NCBI GenBank assembly: GCA_017306865.1
Contig: JAFKHH010000011.1
Location: 1,178,001-1,242,000 of the forward strand
DNA length: 64,000 nt
From: Filimonas sp.
GTDB taxonomy: Bacteria > Bacteroidota > Bacteroidia > Chitinophagales > Chitinophagaceae
Reading direction: 5' to 3'
This document shows, one piece after another, positions 8,651-17,132 of this stretch (position 1 is its first letter; the number at the start of each line of letters is the position of its first letter). The position numbers and the translations under genes were made by a program. A model generated the notes under the pieces. The model was not told the DNA's origin, made no database searches, and worked only from the letters and a program-made list of their open reading frames with translations.

Positions 8651-8841
8651 TTGATATTTTTTGTTCTTCCTAAATAATATTAAATGACTAATTGTAATAC
8701 AGACAGCATAGGCAACTCATAACCTAATGTGCTTGTCAACAATATTTTCACATTATCGACAGTTTTTTGGGCAAGAAAGGGATACGAAATAAAATAATCT
8801 CTTACTATCTGCCTTATGTATAAGGCGGCCGGTTAGCATCG
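8651..8841. other. AT-rich intergenic at island left end
   Basis: No convincing gene is seen. A perfect stem GCCTTAT-GT-ATAAGGC lies at 8811-8826, just after the stop of the minus-strand gene at 8842, and may end its transcript, although no long T-tract follows. Confidence 0.5.
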
Positions 8842-9588
8842 TTATTTAATTACTTCCCAATTGTTCAGGTAATAGTTCATTTCGTGATGCCGGTTGCCTA
8901 GAAAAATTTTCCCTTCCCTGATGTCAATTTTTACACGGTACTTTTTATAACTCTGTACATAGATAATTGCTTTTTCTGCTACTTTCTTTTCCATTTCGTG
9001 TAGGGGGATGATCAGGAACTGTGTTTGCGTTTTCCCTTTTAGAATAAATACATAAAATGTATTTCCTGCATAGTCTTTTTCAAACGATACTTTGCGTGCG
9101 TCGAAATTGTAGGTATCGAAGGCGTTGGCATTAGCGGTTTTTACCTGTATGGAAAACAGTTTGTTGTTTTTGGTCGCAATGATATCCATTCCGCTGTCTA
9201 CACTCATAATGCTTGCATTGTATCCTTTAAACAACAATTCTGAACAAACCAGGTGCTCGCCCGCTTTTCCAACAAAGCCTGTTTCGATACTGATTTTTTC
9301 TTCTTCTACCGCCTCCTCTTCCAATACTTTTTTGTGCTTTTTAGGTTCTATCACCTCTTTGTGTGGGTTAAGCGCATAAGTAGCCGGAGCCGTTTTTATA
9401 AAGTCAGATCCTTTCCCTTTTTTGTTGATATCGGTAATTAATTGAGCATTCATGCTGGCATCAGGCGTGGCGCCTTCTGTTTCTAATATCCCTTTTTCCA
9501 AGGCAAGCCTGGTTATTTCTTTATAGTGCAAGGGCTGGGTCGCTTCGGCAAGAATTTGCAGCGCGGCGGTTTTAAACTTGTTTGTCAT
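8842..9588 (-). CDS. HARE-HTH / PD-(D/E)XK nuclease-like protein
   Basis: A 248-residue protein with two recognisable parts. Residues 1-75 form a winged-helix HARE-HTH domain (ALQILAEATQPLHYKEIT..A..KGI, then T-P-D-A-S-M-N-A-Q-L and a final wing), known from restriction enzymes and chromatin proteins and thought to sense modified DNA. After an acidic linker (80-100), residues 104-175 show a restriction-endonuclease-like core: G-K-A-G-E111-H-L-V, G-M-D135-I-I-A and S-I-Q148-V-K150. The last motif has Gln in place of the second acidic residue, as in several active Mrr-type nucleases. It follows hsdM on the same strand after about 200 bp and is probably an extra restriction component or a regulator of the type I system. 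Exact activity is inferred. Confidence 0.75.
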   Translation of the reverse strand: MTNKFKTAALQILAEATQPLHYKEITRLALEKGILETEGATPDASMNAQLITDINKKGKGSDFIKTAPATYALNPHKEVIEPKKHKKVLEEEAVEEEKISIETGFVGKAGEHLVCSELLFKGYNASIMSVDSGMDIIATKNNKLFSIQVKTANANAFDTYNFDARKVSFEKDYAGNTFYVFILKGKTQTQFLIIPLHEMEKKVAEKAIIYVQSYKKYRVKIDIREGKIFLGNRHHEMNYYLNNWEVIK

Positions 9589-9795
9589 TTATTATACTAT
9601 TAGAAAATACAGGAATACTTCATAAAACACTTCTATTAATCTACACTTATCTCGTCGGTTTTTGGAGATTTCCATTGACTAAGTAGTTGGTGATGACGAT
9701 TCCTCAGTTCATATATTTTGATAAGCAATAGCCGTTTCAGCTTTGCTTTTATTGGTGTTTAATAATTTGTAACCCTTCACTCTTTGGTAGTATAA
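9589..9795. other. Spacer with a coding-like remnant
   Basis: The minus strand at about 9757-9636 reads as a 40-residue open stretch containing K-L-K-R-L-L-L-I-K-I-Y-E-L-R-N and ending in a stop, with no ATG. It may be the tail of a lost gene or chance. Otherwise only the AT-rich upstream region of the HARE-HTH gene is seen. Confidence 0.25.
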
Positions 9796-11742
9796 TTATT
9801 GAGTTACTGCTACATCCTCGTGTTTTTCAAGCAGTCTTTTCAAATTGCTCATTGCATCTTCTACAATCCTGGCTTGCGTTTCAATGTTTTCAATTACTTC
9901 TAATGTTGTCCTGGTATCTGTTTTAATAACTGCATTGGGATTTACGGCTTTTAAGTCAAATACTTTAGCATCAATGTCAGCTATAATTGCTTCCTGCTCT
10001 TTAATTTCCTTTTCAATACCACCGATCTTAAGTTCTAACCCCTCAATATCGTCCTTCTCCTTTTTTTCTTTTTTAAAAACCTTTAGCTGCTCTTTTAACG
10101 GAATAATTTCTTCCTTTAGTTCGGCGGCCTTTTCTTTATAAGGCTGCATCTTATCAAAGGCTTCAGCTCTACGTGCGGCAAAGTCAATTGTCCAGGAATA
10201 GCGGCTTTCACCTTTATTAGCAAGCATCTTTGCATAAGTGGGAAATGGTTCATCTTTCACGTCCTCATCTTCCAGCCAATCGCCGGTAAGTGTAGCCGGT
10301 AGTTTACTATCCTCAATAACATTCCCGTTTTTATCAAAACCAAAATGGGCTAAGGTCATGGGGGTTTTCTTGCCTATTTTCACATGCGATAAATCGTAGT
10401 ACCAAATCTTTTCCGTTTGTTTACCCTTGGTAAAGAAAAGCAGATTTGTCTTTACACCCGCACCCGCTGTTGAAAATACGCCTCCGGGCATGCTGATGAT
10501 AGCCCATACATTACACTCATCTACCAACTTTCTTTTGGTCTCAACAAAGGCACTTTCATTTGTTCTGAATAATAGCCCTTCATCTAATACGATTGCACAA
10601 GTACCTTCATTGGATAAATGGGAAATAATATCCTGCACAAACAATACTTGTGTAGAACTGGTTGAATAGGAATACCTGTCCTGGGCATCTTTACCTTCTT
10701 TACCTCCAAATGGTGGATTGGTAAATATGTAGTCAAATGTTGTAGGTGCATTTTCAAATAATGCTCCGTAAGTAGTGCGATTGGTTAAGGTATTACCATG
10801 CCAGATATTAGGCTGATCTATGCCATGCAATACAAGATTTGCCAATGCGATAGGAAATACCAGGTTTTCTTTTTCCTTGCCAAAGAATGTATCATGTTTT
10901 AAAACATCAATATCAGTGCTCGCTATATCTCTCCCTAACTTCTCATTTAAGTATTCATACACCACCGCCAAGAAACCACCGGTGCCGCAACAAGGGTCAA
11001 AAACTGTTTTACCGGGCTCCGGGTTCATGGTAAGCACCATTGCCCTTATGACTTCACGAGGGGTAAAGAACTGACCGCCATCACTGTTTTTTTCACCCAT
11101 TTTCAACAGCAAATCTTCATACACTTGCGACAGGGTAAAGAAGTGCGTATCATCAACATGGTCTGTATGCAGTTGATGCACTTTATCAAAAATATCTCTG
11201 AGATTGGTTTCACTATCTACGCGAACTCTTTCTACAGCCGTCATAATACGACCGATGATGCGTTGCTTACGTGAAGCATTTAGATTTGGCTGCGCAGTTA
11301 CTTTATCTATATCCAGGCTGTGCAGATGCGGCAATAATTCATTGTTGATGAAGTCAAATAATTTCTTATCGCCTTGGGCGAAAAGCTCTTGCCTTTTCCA
11401 ACCCTGCGGTTTACCGTCAGTTGTTTTTGGATGGTCCGGTTTATCACTGTAAGGTGCCGCCCAATCCTGCCAGCGGAAAGGGCTTACCAAAGCCGGTATA
11501 TAACTATTGCCTAACACCTCTGCTTCTTCTCTTTCTTTTTGCTCCTGTGCATCCAAGATGCGTAAAAACAAAATCCATGTAAGCTCTGGCACATATTGCA
11601 ACGCACTGGCACAATTGGAGCGACGCATAATGTCGCAGATTGTTTTTACATAAGAAGATAAAGATTGTGTAGAGCCAATGGCTTTGGGTTGTTTGCCACT
11701 AGTGTCTTTTACTGGCTTCACCTTATCTTTAGTTTTACTCAT
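9796..11742 (-). CDS. hsdM: Type I restriction-modification methyltransferase subunit HsdM
   Basis: A 648-residue N6-adenine methyltransferase. The N-terminal HsdM helical domain (ICDIMRRSNCASALQYVPELTWILFLRILD) is followed by the SAM-binding motif D-P-C-C-G-T-G-G-F at 249-257 and the catalytic N-P-P-F at 342-345, with G-G-Q-F-F-T-P-R before motif I as usual. A long charged coiled coil (about 545-610) forms the C-terminus and probably contacts HsdS. I place the start at 11742, where ATG overlaps the hsdS stop by eight bases (ATGAGTAA), rather than the upstream in-frame ATG at 11769. The enzyme pairs with HsdS for modification and with HsdR for restriction of foreign DNA. Confidence 0.95.
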   Translation of the reverse strand: MSKTKDKVKPVKDTSGKQPKAIGSTQSLSSYVKTICDIMRRSNCASALQYVPELTWILFLRILDAQEQKEREEAEVLGNSYIPALVSPFRWQDWAAPYSDKPDHPKTTDGKPQGWKRQELFAQGDKKLFDFINNELLPHLHSLDIDKVTAQPNLNASRKQRIIGRIMTAVERVRVDSETNLRDIFDKVHQLHTDHVDDTHFFTLSQVYEDLLLKMGEKNSDGGQFFTPREVIRAMVLTMNPEPGKTVFDPCCGTGGFLAVVYEYLNEKLGRDIASTDIDVLKHDTFFGKEKENLVFPIALANLVLHGIDQPNIWHGNTLTNRTTYGALFENAPTTFDYIFTNPPFGGKEGKDAQDRYSYSTSSTQVLFVQDIISHLSNEGTCAIVLDEGLLFRTNESAFVETKRKLVDECNVWAIISMPGGVFSTAGAGVKTNLLFFTKGKQTEKIWYYDLSHVKIGKKTPMTLAHFGFDKNGNVIEDSKLPATLTGDWLEDEDVKDEPFPTYAKMLANKGESRYSWTIDFAARRAEAFDKMQPYKEKAAELKEEIIPLKEQLKVFKKEKKEKDDIEGLELKIGGIEKEIKEQEAIIADIDAKVFDLKAVNPNAVIKTDTRTTLEVIENIETQARIVEDAMSNLKRLLEKHEDVAVTQ

Positions 11743-12862
11743 ATTCAAATTCATTAAAAATTTCTTCAAGGATTTTATTGGGCAAAGAAGCTATCTCTTC
11801 AAATTTGGCATTCCAGGCATTGCTTAACTTATCAATTTCTACTAAAGCTGCTTGCATGTTTTGAACTACTCTTTTTTGAACCTCTAAGGATGGCGCAGGC
11901 ACTTCAAAAGAGTTAAGCAAATCGCCATTTAAATTTGCCTGATTTCCACCACGATTTTCAGATATGTTTCTTAATTCCTGGTAAGAATACATTAACCACA
12001 ATTGAAGGAATTCGGGTTCCCATGTATTATTGGGAAGAACTGCAAAACATGCCTGATTAATTGTTGCCGGAACTTTTAAAACTGCTGATTGCCCCCTTGT
12101 CTTTCCTTGTCCATACATAGCAATCAATACAGAATTTACTGGAAGCAGCTTTAAGGAACATTCTTTCAATGCCAACGATGAAACATATTCTTCAGACTTT
12201 TTGATTGATGCGAAAGCAATCTCACCTGTTTTAATCCAAGGAATATCTGCCGGTTCCCAGTATTTTTTTTGACCACGGGATGGTGTACTTCCACTTGTTG
12301 TTTGAGCTTTTTTTCCTAATGCAAACTTTTCTGTTTTCTCAAATTCAGAAAAAAAATCTTCTAAGGTTAAATGCTTCAGCCTTTTGATATCATCTCTGAT
12401 TATCTCCGCTGCTTTTCTTGCTTTTTCAATTTCAGAGAGTTGAGTTTTGAGTTTAGCAGCAATTTTCCTTTGATCATTTTTTGAATCAGGCACCAACACT
12501 AATTTATCATAAGCATCATCCCGATTTAGTCCGGGCACACCGCTTGCCTTGTTAAGCGTATTCAACTTTAAATGCTTTAAAACAAGGGCCAGCCAATCTA
12601 AATCGCATTCTGTACAATTTTCATCAACGAAATATGTTGTATCTATTGGCCAACATGATTTTTGAGAAACAAGTACTTCTCCAATAGACCCCTTTCTTCC
12701 AATTATTATAGTCTTTCCAATAGTAAATCCAATGTTGTGATTCCCAACAATACCATTAGATCCGAAGACATCAACTTCTCCTAAGGTTCTTGTATTGCCT
12801 GGAAGGTTTTTACCATATTCAAATCTGCAAATATCACCTAACCTTTTGACACTATAACTCAT
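11735..12862 (-). CDS. hsdS: Type I restriction-modification specificity subunit HsdS
   Basis: A 375-residue specificity subunit with two target-recognition domains. TRD1 covers roughly residues 1-130 (V-K-R-L-G-D-I-C at the start; G-R-K-G-S-I-G-E is the typical HsdS motif). A central helical spacer covers about 130-180. TRD2 covers about 180-330 (K-T-G-E-I-A; Y-G-Q-G-K-T-R-G; N-Q-A-C-F-A), followed by a second helical repeat ending near the C-terminus. The product determines the bipartite DNA target of the complex. It overlaps hsdR upstream by four bases and hsdM downstream by eight, so the three subunits are translated as one coupled unit. The target sequence cannot be read from the protein. 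Confidence 0.93.
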   Translation of the reverse strand: MSYSVKRLGDICRFEYGKNLPGNTRTLGEVDVFGSNGIVGNHNIGFTIGKTIIIGRKGSIGEVLVSQKSCWPIDTTYFVDENCTECDLDWLALVLKHLKLNTLNKASGVPGLNRDDAYDKLVLVPDSKNDQRKIAAKLKTQLSEIEKARKAAEIIRDDIKRLKHLTLEDFFSEFEKTEKFALGKKAQTTSGSTPSRGQKKYWEPADIPWIKTGEIAFASIKKSEEYVSSLALKECSLKLLPVNSVLIAMYGQGKTRGQSAVLKVPATINQACFAVLPNNTWEPEFLQLWLMYSYQELRNISENRGGNQANLNGDLLNSFEVPAPSLEVQKRVVQNMQAALVEIDKLSNAWNAKFEEIASLPNKILEEIFNEFEYE

Positions 12863-15279
12863 ACACTAAACAACCTCCCCTTTGCATCTCTCATTACATC
12901 AATCGGATTTCCTAATTGTCGCAATGCATCCAGGCCTTTTGCCTGTTTTATTTCCGGTACATCCCAAAGCGATTGGGTCTCCAACGCTTCTGTGCCGCCT
13001 AATGTAAATTGCTGCCCTAAAGCTTTTAAAACGGTAGCGGCATTTTTATCAATGCCGTCAAACCAGTTTTTGTTTTCAATTATGTAAAGCGATCCTCTTT
13101 CTGTACGCTTTAATGCTCTTGCCTTGTAGCTCAAATGCCCAAAGAAATCAAACAAGTCATAATCATTCATTTTATCTATTTGCTGTATTACTTCCGGTGA
13201 AAAATTGGCTGCGAGGAGATGGTCAATGAATGACCGTCTTTTTTGTGTTTCAATCCATAGCTGGCGAAAGTCTGCAAGATTATGCGCTTCACTCAGCACC
13301 CGTTGCATAATCTCCCTACGATACTCATCCACCGGAATGGCCACTTCTTTACCATCCCTGCTACCTAATATAAAACGACCTTCCGGTGTTATTTTTACGG
13401 GGTGTCCATGTACTACGCCAACCGCAGGTGTTGTATCGCCGCCCCCATTATTGTCATCATCATCGTCATCGTTATGGCCGCCACCGGCTTTGCCTGCTTT
13501 GGGTTTACGGTACTTGGAAATAAAGTCCGTTCCAAATAAGTCAGTTACGCCGGTATAATCGTACAACCAAAACTTATACTTCTCTGTTTCTTCGTGTATT
13601 CTTGTACCGCGCCCTACCATCTGGTAAAACTTGATGGCAGATTTCAGATAGCGGAAAAATACAACGGCATTTAATCGTTCTATATCTACACCGGCCTCCA
13701 ATAAATCAACGGTACAGGCAATAAAAGCCCGCTGACTGGACCCTCGCATTGGTTCTATTTTATCTGCGCCACCATTTGCACCTCCCATACATTTAAACGC
13801 ATAATCATCTTTTATAGGTTGGTTATTCTCCGTACACCATTTTGTGTACAGATTATTCATGTACATCACCGTTCTATCGGCATGAATTTCCCTATTGCAG
13901 AAGATGATCACTTTTTGTTCGGGTCCTCCGTTTTCAATTAACTGCCGAAACAAATCATCGCACATAGCAGGTGTGCGCATCTCAATAAATAATTCATCAT
14001 CAAAATCTTTACCGGTGTATTCGTCTTTCGTTAAATCAGCTTCAGTTAAAGGCTTACCTGTTTTTATATTGGTAACTTTTGCATCCAGTATTTCCTGCTT
14101 TGTAAAAACCCGTTTATCTATATCCGCTTTACGTTTTACAATTTCGCAGGCAGCCAGGTAACCATCTTCCTGTGCCTGGGCCAAAGTGTATTCATATACC
14201 GGTTCCCCAAAATAATTGAAGTTGTTGGCGGTTATTGCCATTTCTTCCGGTGGTAATTCTTTGCTTGTAATCAATTGACGAGGCGTAGCCGTAAGGCCTA
14301 AATGAATGGCTCTTGAATTACGCTTTAGTACCTCCGACCATTTACCCCATGCAGAACGATGACATTCGTCTATAATGATAATACTGAAAGCATTTTCAGG
14401 ATAATTTTCTGTAAGAAAACTGGCTACTTTATCATCGGGCGTTTCATCATCCAGGCCAAGTGTTTGATAAGTTGCGATATGAATACGTGCATTCTTTGCA
14501 GCGTTTTCGCCTTTTTCTGTTTTTACTATCCGCACATTATCTCCAAAGGCAGCACTTAGTTTTTCATACGCTTGTGCACGTAATTCGTCTCTGTCGCAAA
14601 TAAACAAAGCAGGTTTTGGCAATTGTCCCGCTTCATTTAAACGCCATAGCAAATTTGTAGCAATAATGGTTTTACCCGCGCCGGTTGCCAGTGACAGCAA
14701 AACCCTGGGGGCTTCGCCTTTCTGAATTTGTACAATAATTTTTTCAAAAGCTGCCCGTATTGCAGCATCTTGGTAATAACGGTATTTATTCCATGGCGGA
14801 CTATCCGGCATAAACAGGATGCGTGCTTCGGGAGTATCTAAATCAATCCCTGTATCTCTTGCATACCGTTTTGTCAGGTCGTCGTGGGTAATAAAATCAT
14901 TTAACGGAAACGGGCCGGCTTGCACTTTTGTAAAGAGATCAAACTCTCCATATAAATGACCATTGCTGGCAAACACATACTTTACCTCAAACCTTTCGCA
15001 CTCGGCATATTTTTTTGCCTGATCCATTCCTTTCAAAGCATCTTCATCTTCTTTCTTTGCTTCCAATACAGCAACAGGCAAAGGCTTAGGCATAGTGCCG
15101 GCCTTTACGCAAAGCAAGTAATCTGTGCGGCCGGAACCTTTTTTTCTACGCCCTTTGGACCCGGTTGGCTCTACCGGTGCCGGAGTTTCGCACTTAAGTT
15201 TGGTTATATCATCATAACCCTTGGTTCTTAAAACCGGGTCAATTAAGTGATAGCGCGTTTCCTGTTCATTCATTGCCAT
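12859..15279 (-). CDS. hsdR: Type I restriction endonuclease subunit HsdR (EcoEI-like)
   Basis: An 806-residue translocase-nuclease of the EcoEI/type IB-like group, which is shorter than the EcoKI-type HsdR of about 1000-1170 residues. The N-terminal nuclease has D53 and E73-A-K75 (HSDR_N, PD-(D/E)XK). The SF2 helicase has Walker A A-T-G-A-G-K-T at 198-204, D-E-C-H at 304-307, the T-A-T-P-R motif III and the late Q-M-V-G-R-G-T-R motif VI. An Asp/Gly-rich linker near 600 (D-D-D-D-D-D-N-N-G-G-G) leads to the C-terminal EcoEI_R_C domain. It is the first gene of hsdR-hsdS-hsdM. It pumps DNA and cuts unmodified molecules. Confidence 0.95.
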   Translation of the reverse strand: MAMNEQETRYHLIDPVLRTKGYDDITKLKCETPAPVEPTGSKGRRKKGSGRTDYLLCVKAGTMPKPLPVAVLEAKKEDEDALKGMDQAKKYAECERFEVKYVFASNGHLYGEFDLFTKVQAGPFPLNDFITHDDLTKRYARDTGIDLDTPEARILFMPDSPPWNKYRYYQDAAIRAAFEKIIVQIQKGEAPRVLLSLATGAGKTIIATNLLWRLNEAGQLPKPALFICDRDELRAQAYEKLSAAFGDNVRIVKTEKGENAAKNARIHIATYQTLGLDDETPDDKVASFLTENYPENAFSIIIIDECHRSAWGKWSEVLKRNSRAIHLGLTATPRQLITSKELPPEEMAITANNFNYFGEPVYEYTLAQAQEDGYLAACEIVKRKADIDKRVFTKQEILDAKVTNIKTGKPLTEADLTKDEYTGKDFDDELFIEMRTPAMCDDLFRQLIENGGPEQKVIIFCNREIHADRTVMYMNNLYTKWCTENNQPIKDDYAFKCMGGANGGADKIEPMRGSSQRAFIACTVDLLEAGVDIERLNAVVFFRYLKSAIKFYQMVGRGTRIHEETEKYKFWLYDYTGVTDLFGTDFISKYRKPKAGKAGGGHNDDDDDDNNGGGDTTPAVGVVHGHPVKITPEGRFILGSRDGKEVAIPVDEYRREIMQRVLSEAHNLADFRQLWIETQKRRSFIDHLLAANFSPEVIQQIDKMNDYDLFDFFGHLSYKARALKRTERGSLYIIENKNWFDGIDKNAATVLKALGQQFTLGGTEALETQSLWDVPEIKQAKGLDALRQLGNPIDVMRDAKGRLFSV

Positions 15280-15373
15280 AAGCTATAAATTTTCAGTCTT
15301 TGCTTTGTATATTGTCTGTTCATGATCTTGCAAATTTTATTACCGGTTCCGTATCCTGCCGCCCGCCGTTTTC

Positions 15374-15389
15374 AATGCTTTGAAGCATT
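15374..15389. other. Short perfect hairpin between XRE gene and hsdR
   Basis: AATGCTT-TG-AAGCATT forms a 7-bp stem immediately downstream of the XRE stop on the minus strand, within the 113-bp hsdR leader. It could limit read-through from the mcrBC/XRE unit into hsdR or protect an mRNA end. No T-tract accompanies it. Confidence 0.4.
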
Positions 15390-15392
15390 TGC

Positions 15393-15692
15393 TTATTGCC
15401 AAACTTTGTTATGTGGATACAGGTCTTTGCCTGCAATTAATAGGCTGCTTTGTCCATGTTTTTCTTCTTTCAACAGGTCAATGATCTGATCGGCCAGCCA
15501 AACGGACATTAATGCTTCTTCTTTTAACCCAAAAAATTTCACTAATTGCAATACCTGCTGTCGTTTGGCTTTCCGGCTGCCTCCTTCAATTTTGCTATAC
15601 ATAGGGGTGTCTATTTTAAGCTCGGCGGCTATTTCTCGTTGCAATAAGCCGTTTTGTTCTCTTAATAATTTGAGTTGCTCCCCGAATCGCAT
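15393..15692 (-). CDS. XRE-family HTH regulator of the restriction island
   Basis: A 99-residue protein. Residues 1-60 form a Cro/C1-type helix-turn-helix (F-G-E-Q-L-K-L-L-R-E-Q-N-G-L-L-Q-R-E-I-A-A-E-L, then Y-S-K-I-E-G-G), followed by a short helical tail (L-M-S-V-W-L-A-D-Q-I-I-D-L-L). Regulators of exactly this type often precede R-M genes in Bacteroidota and resemble controller (C) proteins. It lies 113 bp before hsdR and about 50 bp after the McrC-like gene, all on the minus strand, so it is placed to control both. Direct repeats of GTCAAAAA (minus strand) lie just upstream of its start. The regulatory target is inferred. Confidence 0.85.
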   Translation of the reverse strand: MRFGEQLKLLREQNGLLQREIAAELKIDTPMYSKIEGGSRKAKRQQVLQLVKFFGLKEEALMSVWLADQIIDLLKEEKHGQSSLLIAGKDLYPHNKVWQ

Positions 15693-15701
15693 AATTTCCG
15701 G

Positions 15702-15726
15702 TTTTTGACTTGTCTATTTTTGACAA
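15702..15726 (-). promoter_or_regulatory. Candidate operator of the XRE regulator
   Basis: Upstream of the XRE start, the plus strand shows two TTTTTGAC direct repeats (15702-15709 and 15717-15724), overlapping an inverted repeat TTGTC-N7-GACAA (15710-15726). This arrangement fits autoregulation by the XRE protein. There is no independent evidence of binding. Confidence 0.4.
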
Positions 15727-15743
15727 TATTATTGTATTTATGG

Positions 15744-17132
15744 CTAATACTGAAATTTAGTGTGGGCCGTTGCCATTCCTTCCATCTTATTAAGCTCCTT
15801 TACCAACAGCCTTTTTGTCTCATGAATACTATCTTTTTTCAAGGGAACGCCCAATATTAATATGGTACTTGTGGCTTCGTTGATGCCGTTTTTGTATTGA
15901 TTTACTTTTAGCTCAATTTGGTCTGAAGGATAACATAGAAAGCCAAACTTAGCATCCGTCTTACTAAAGGAAGAGTACGCCATTAGTTGATGCAAGTCAA
16001 GTCTGTGGTCTGCTTTTAGAAATTCGCTTTGGTCAAACTTGTTGTATAGGTTGGATTTGTATTTTGCATCTATAAATACTAGCATATTTTCCTTCTGAAA
16101 AATAGCATCGGGTTCGATGTGTTTTAACTCCCAGGAATAATGCTTTGAGGCTTTAGCGTGAAACTTAAAGTTTGCAAAAAGTCGTCCTCCAGTTTCCTTG
16201 GCTGCTTCTCTAAAAATGTATTGAATGAATTTTTCAAATACATCTGAAAAGTCAACACGCCACGCGGTGCTGTCTGCGAGGCTAAAGTTTAGGATTTTGT
16301 TTGCCTGGATCTTGCAAGCCCTCACTGTCGGGCTATCGGAAAAGCGGATGATTATTTTGTTTGTTACTTTAGGTTTGTGATGGTATAAGCGCTCCTCCAG
16401 AAAGGTTAGCTTATTGCGTAGCGTGTTTTTAATTCTCTGAGGCGTATTTGCTGAAAGAAGTTCGCTTTTACAAATGTCAAAGACATACCTAACTTCACTA
16501 TACTCCGTATGAAACTTGCTTAATACATTTTGTTTGGCTGGGAATTTTAGCCGGTTTTCAACTTTGTATTCCCTATTAATATATTTTGTCCAGTTGATTT
16601 GCCCCATTGGTTGATGAGACACGGTTTCCATATTGTCAAATTTTCGCCACGGTCTTGTGGTTAGTTTTTCAAGAGCCGCGATAAATTTTACCGCTTCCAA
16701 GTATAAGGGTGGTCTAAAATTTTTGCCCGAGGCAAGCGGTAGGCTATCTATTACCTCCGGGCTAATTGCTGTGCCGAGCAGGTCTAGAATTTCTATATAG
16801 TCTTCAAATCTGTCACGTCCCGTAAATCTGGGCATGACAACAAAATCACCAATTTGTTTTCCTGTATCAGAAGCTCTTAGTGGAATAGAGCCTATAAAGC
16901 TGGACGAACGAAATGCCAATGCAGTACTTTGATCGGAACCAATAATATAAGGTTGTACGCCGATGAATTTAAATTGCGCAGAGTTATAGTCGATAAACTT
17001 CTGAAGATATTGACCAATAATTCTTTTATCTACAGATTTAAACCACTTTTTCTGCAAAGCAAGGCCACTTAACTGTTTGGACTGTTCCGTTAAGCAAGGA
17101 ATTTCGCAAAAAACATCTAATGGTTTTGTCAT
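15744..17132 (-). CDS. McrC-like nuclease subunit of McrBC module 1
   Basis: A 462-residue protein with an N-terminal region typical of the diverged McrC/LlaJI-R2 group and a C-terminal PD-(D/E)XK nuclease. The nuclease motif is I-E-P-D342 followed by L-V-F-I-D355-A-K357-Y-K, with a helix upstream (V-F-E-K-F-I-Q-Y-I-F). It would be the cleavage subunit that docks on the McrB hexamer encoded immediately upstream; the two ORFs overlap by four bases. Such systems restrict DNA carrying modified cytosine or other marks. Sequence divergence from the McrC at 19338 is large (I see no run of shared residues outside the active site), so the two modules were acquired separately rather than duplicated locally. 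Confidence 0.82.
   Translation of the reverse strand: MTKPLDVFCEIPCLTEQSKQLSGLALQKKWFKSVDKRIIGQYLQKFIDYNSAQFKFIGVQPYIIGSDQSTALAFRSSSFIGSIPLRASDTGKQIGDFVVMPRFTGRDRFEDYIEILDLLGTAISPEVIDSLPLASGKNFRPPLYLEAVKFIAALEKLTTRPWRKFDNMETVSHQPMGQINWTKYINREYKVENRLKFPAKQNVLSKFHTEYSEVRYVFDICKSELLSANTPQRIKNTLRNKLTFLEERLYHHKPKVTNKIIIRFSDSPTVRACKIQANKILNFSLADSTAWRVDFSDVFEKFIQYIFREAAKETGGRLFANFKFHAKASKHYSWELKHIEPDAIFQKENMLVFIDAKYKSNLYNKFDQSEFLKADHRLDLHQLMAYSSFSKTDAKFGFLCYPSDQIELKVNQYKNGINEATSTILILGVPLKKDSIHETKRLLVKELNKMEGMATAHTKFQY

Noticed and set aside
13205-13558. 117-residue ORF antisense to hsdR (and similar antisense ORFs across the island)
   Set aside because: Shadow frames of strong coding regions; no independent start context or motif.
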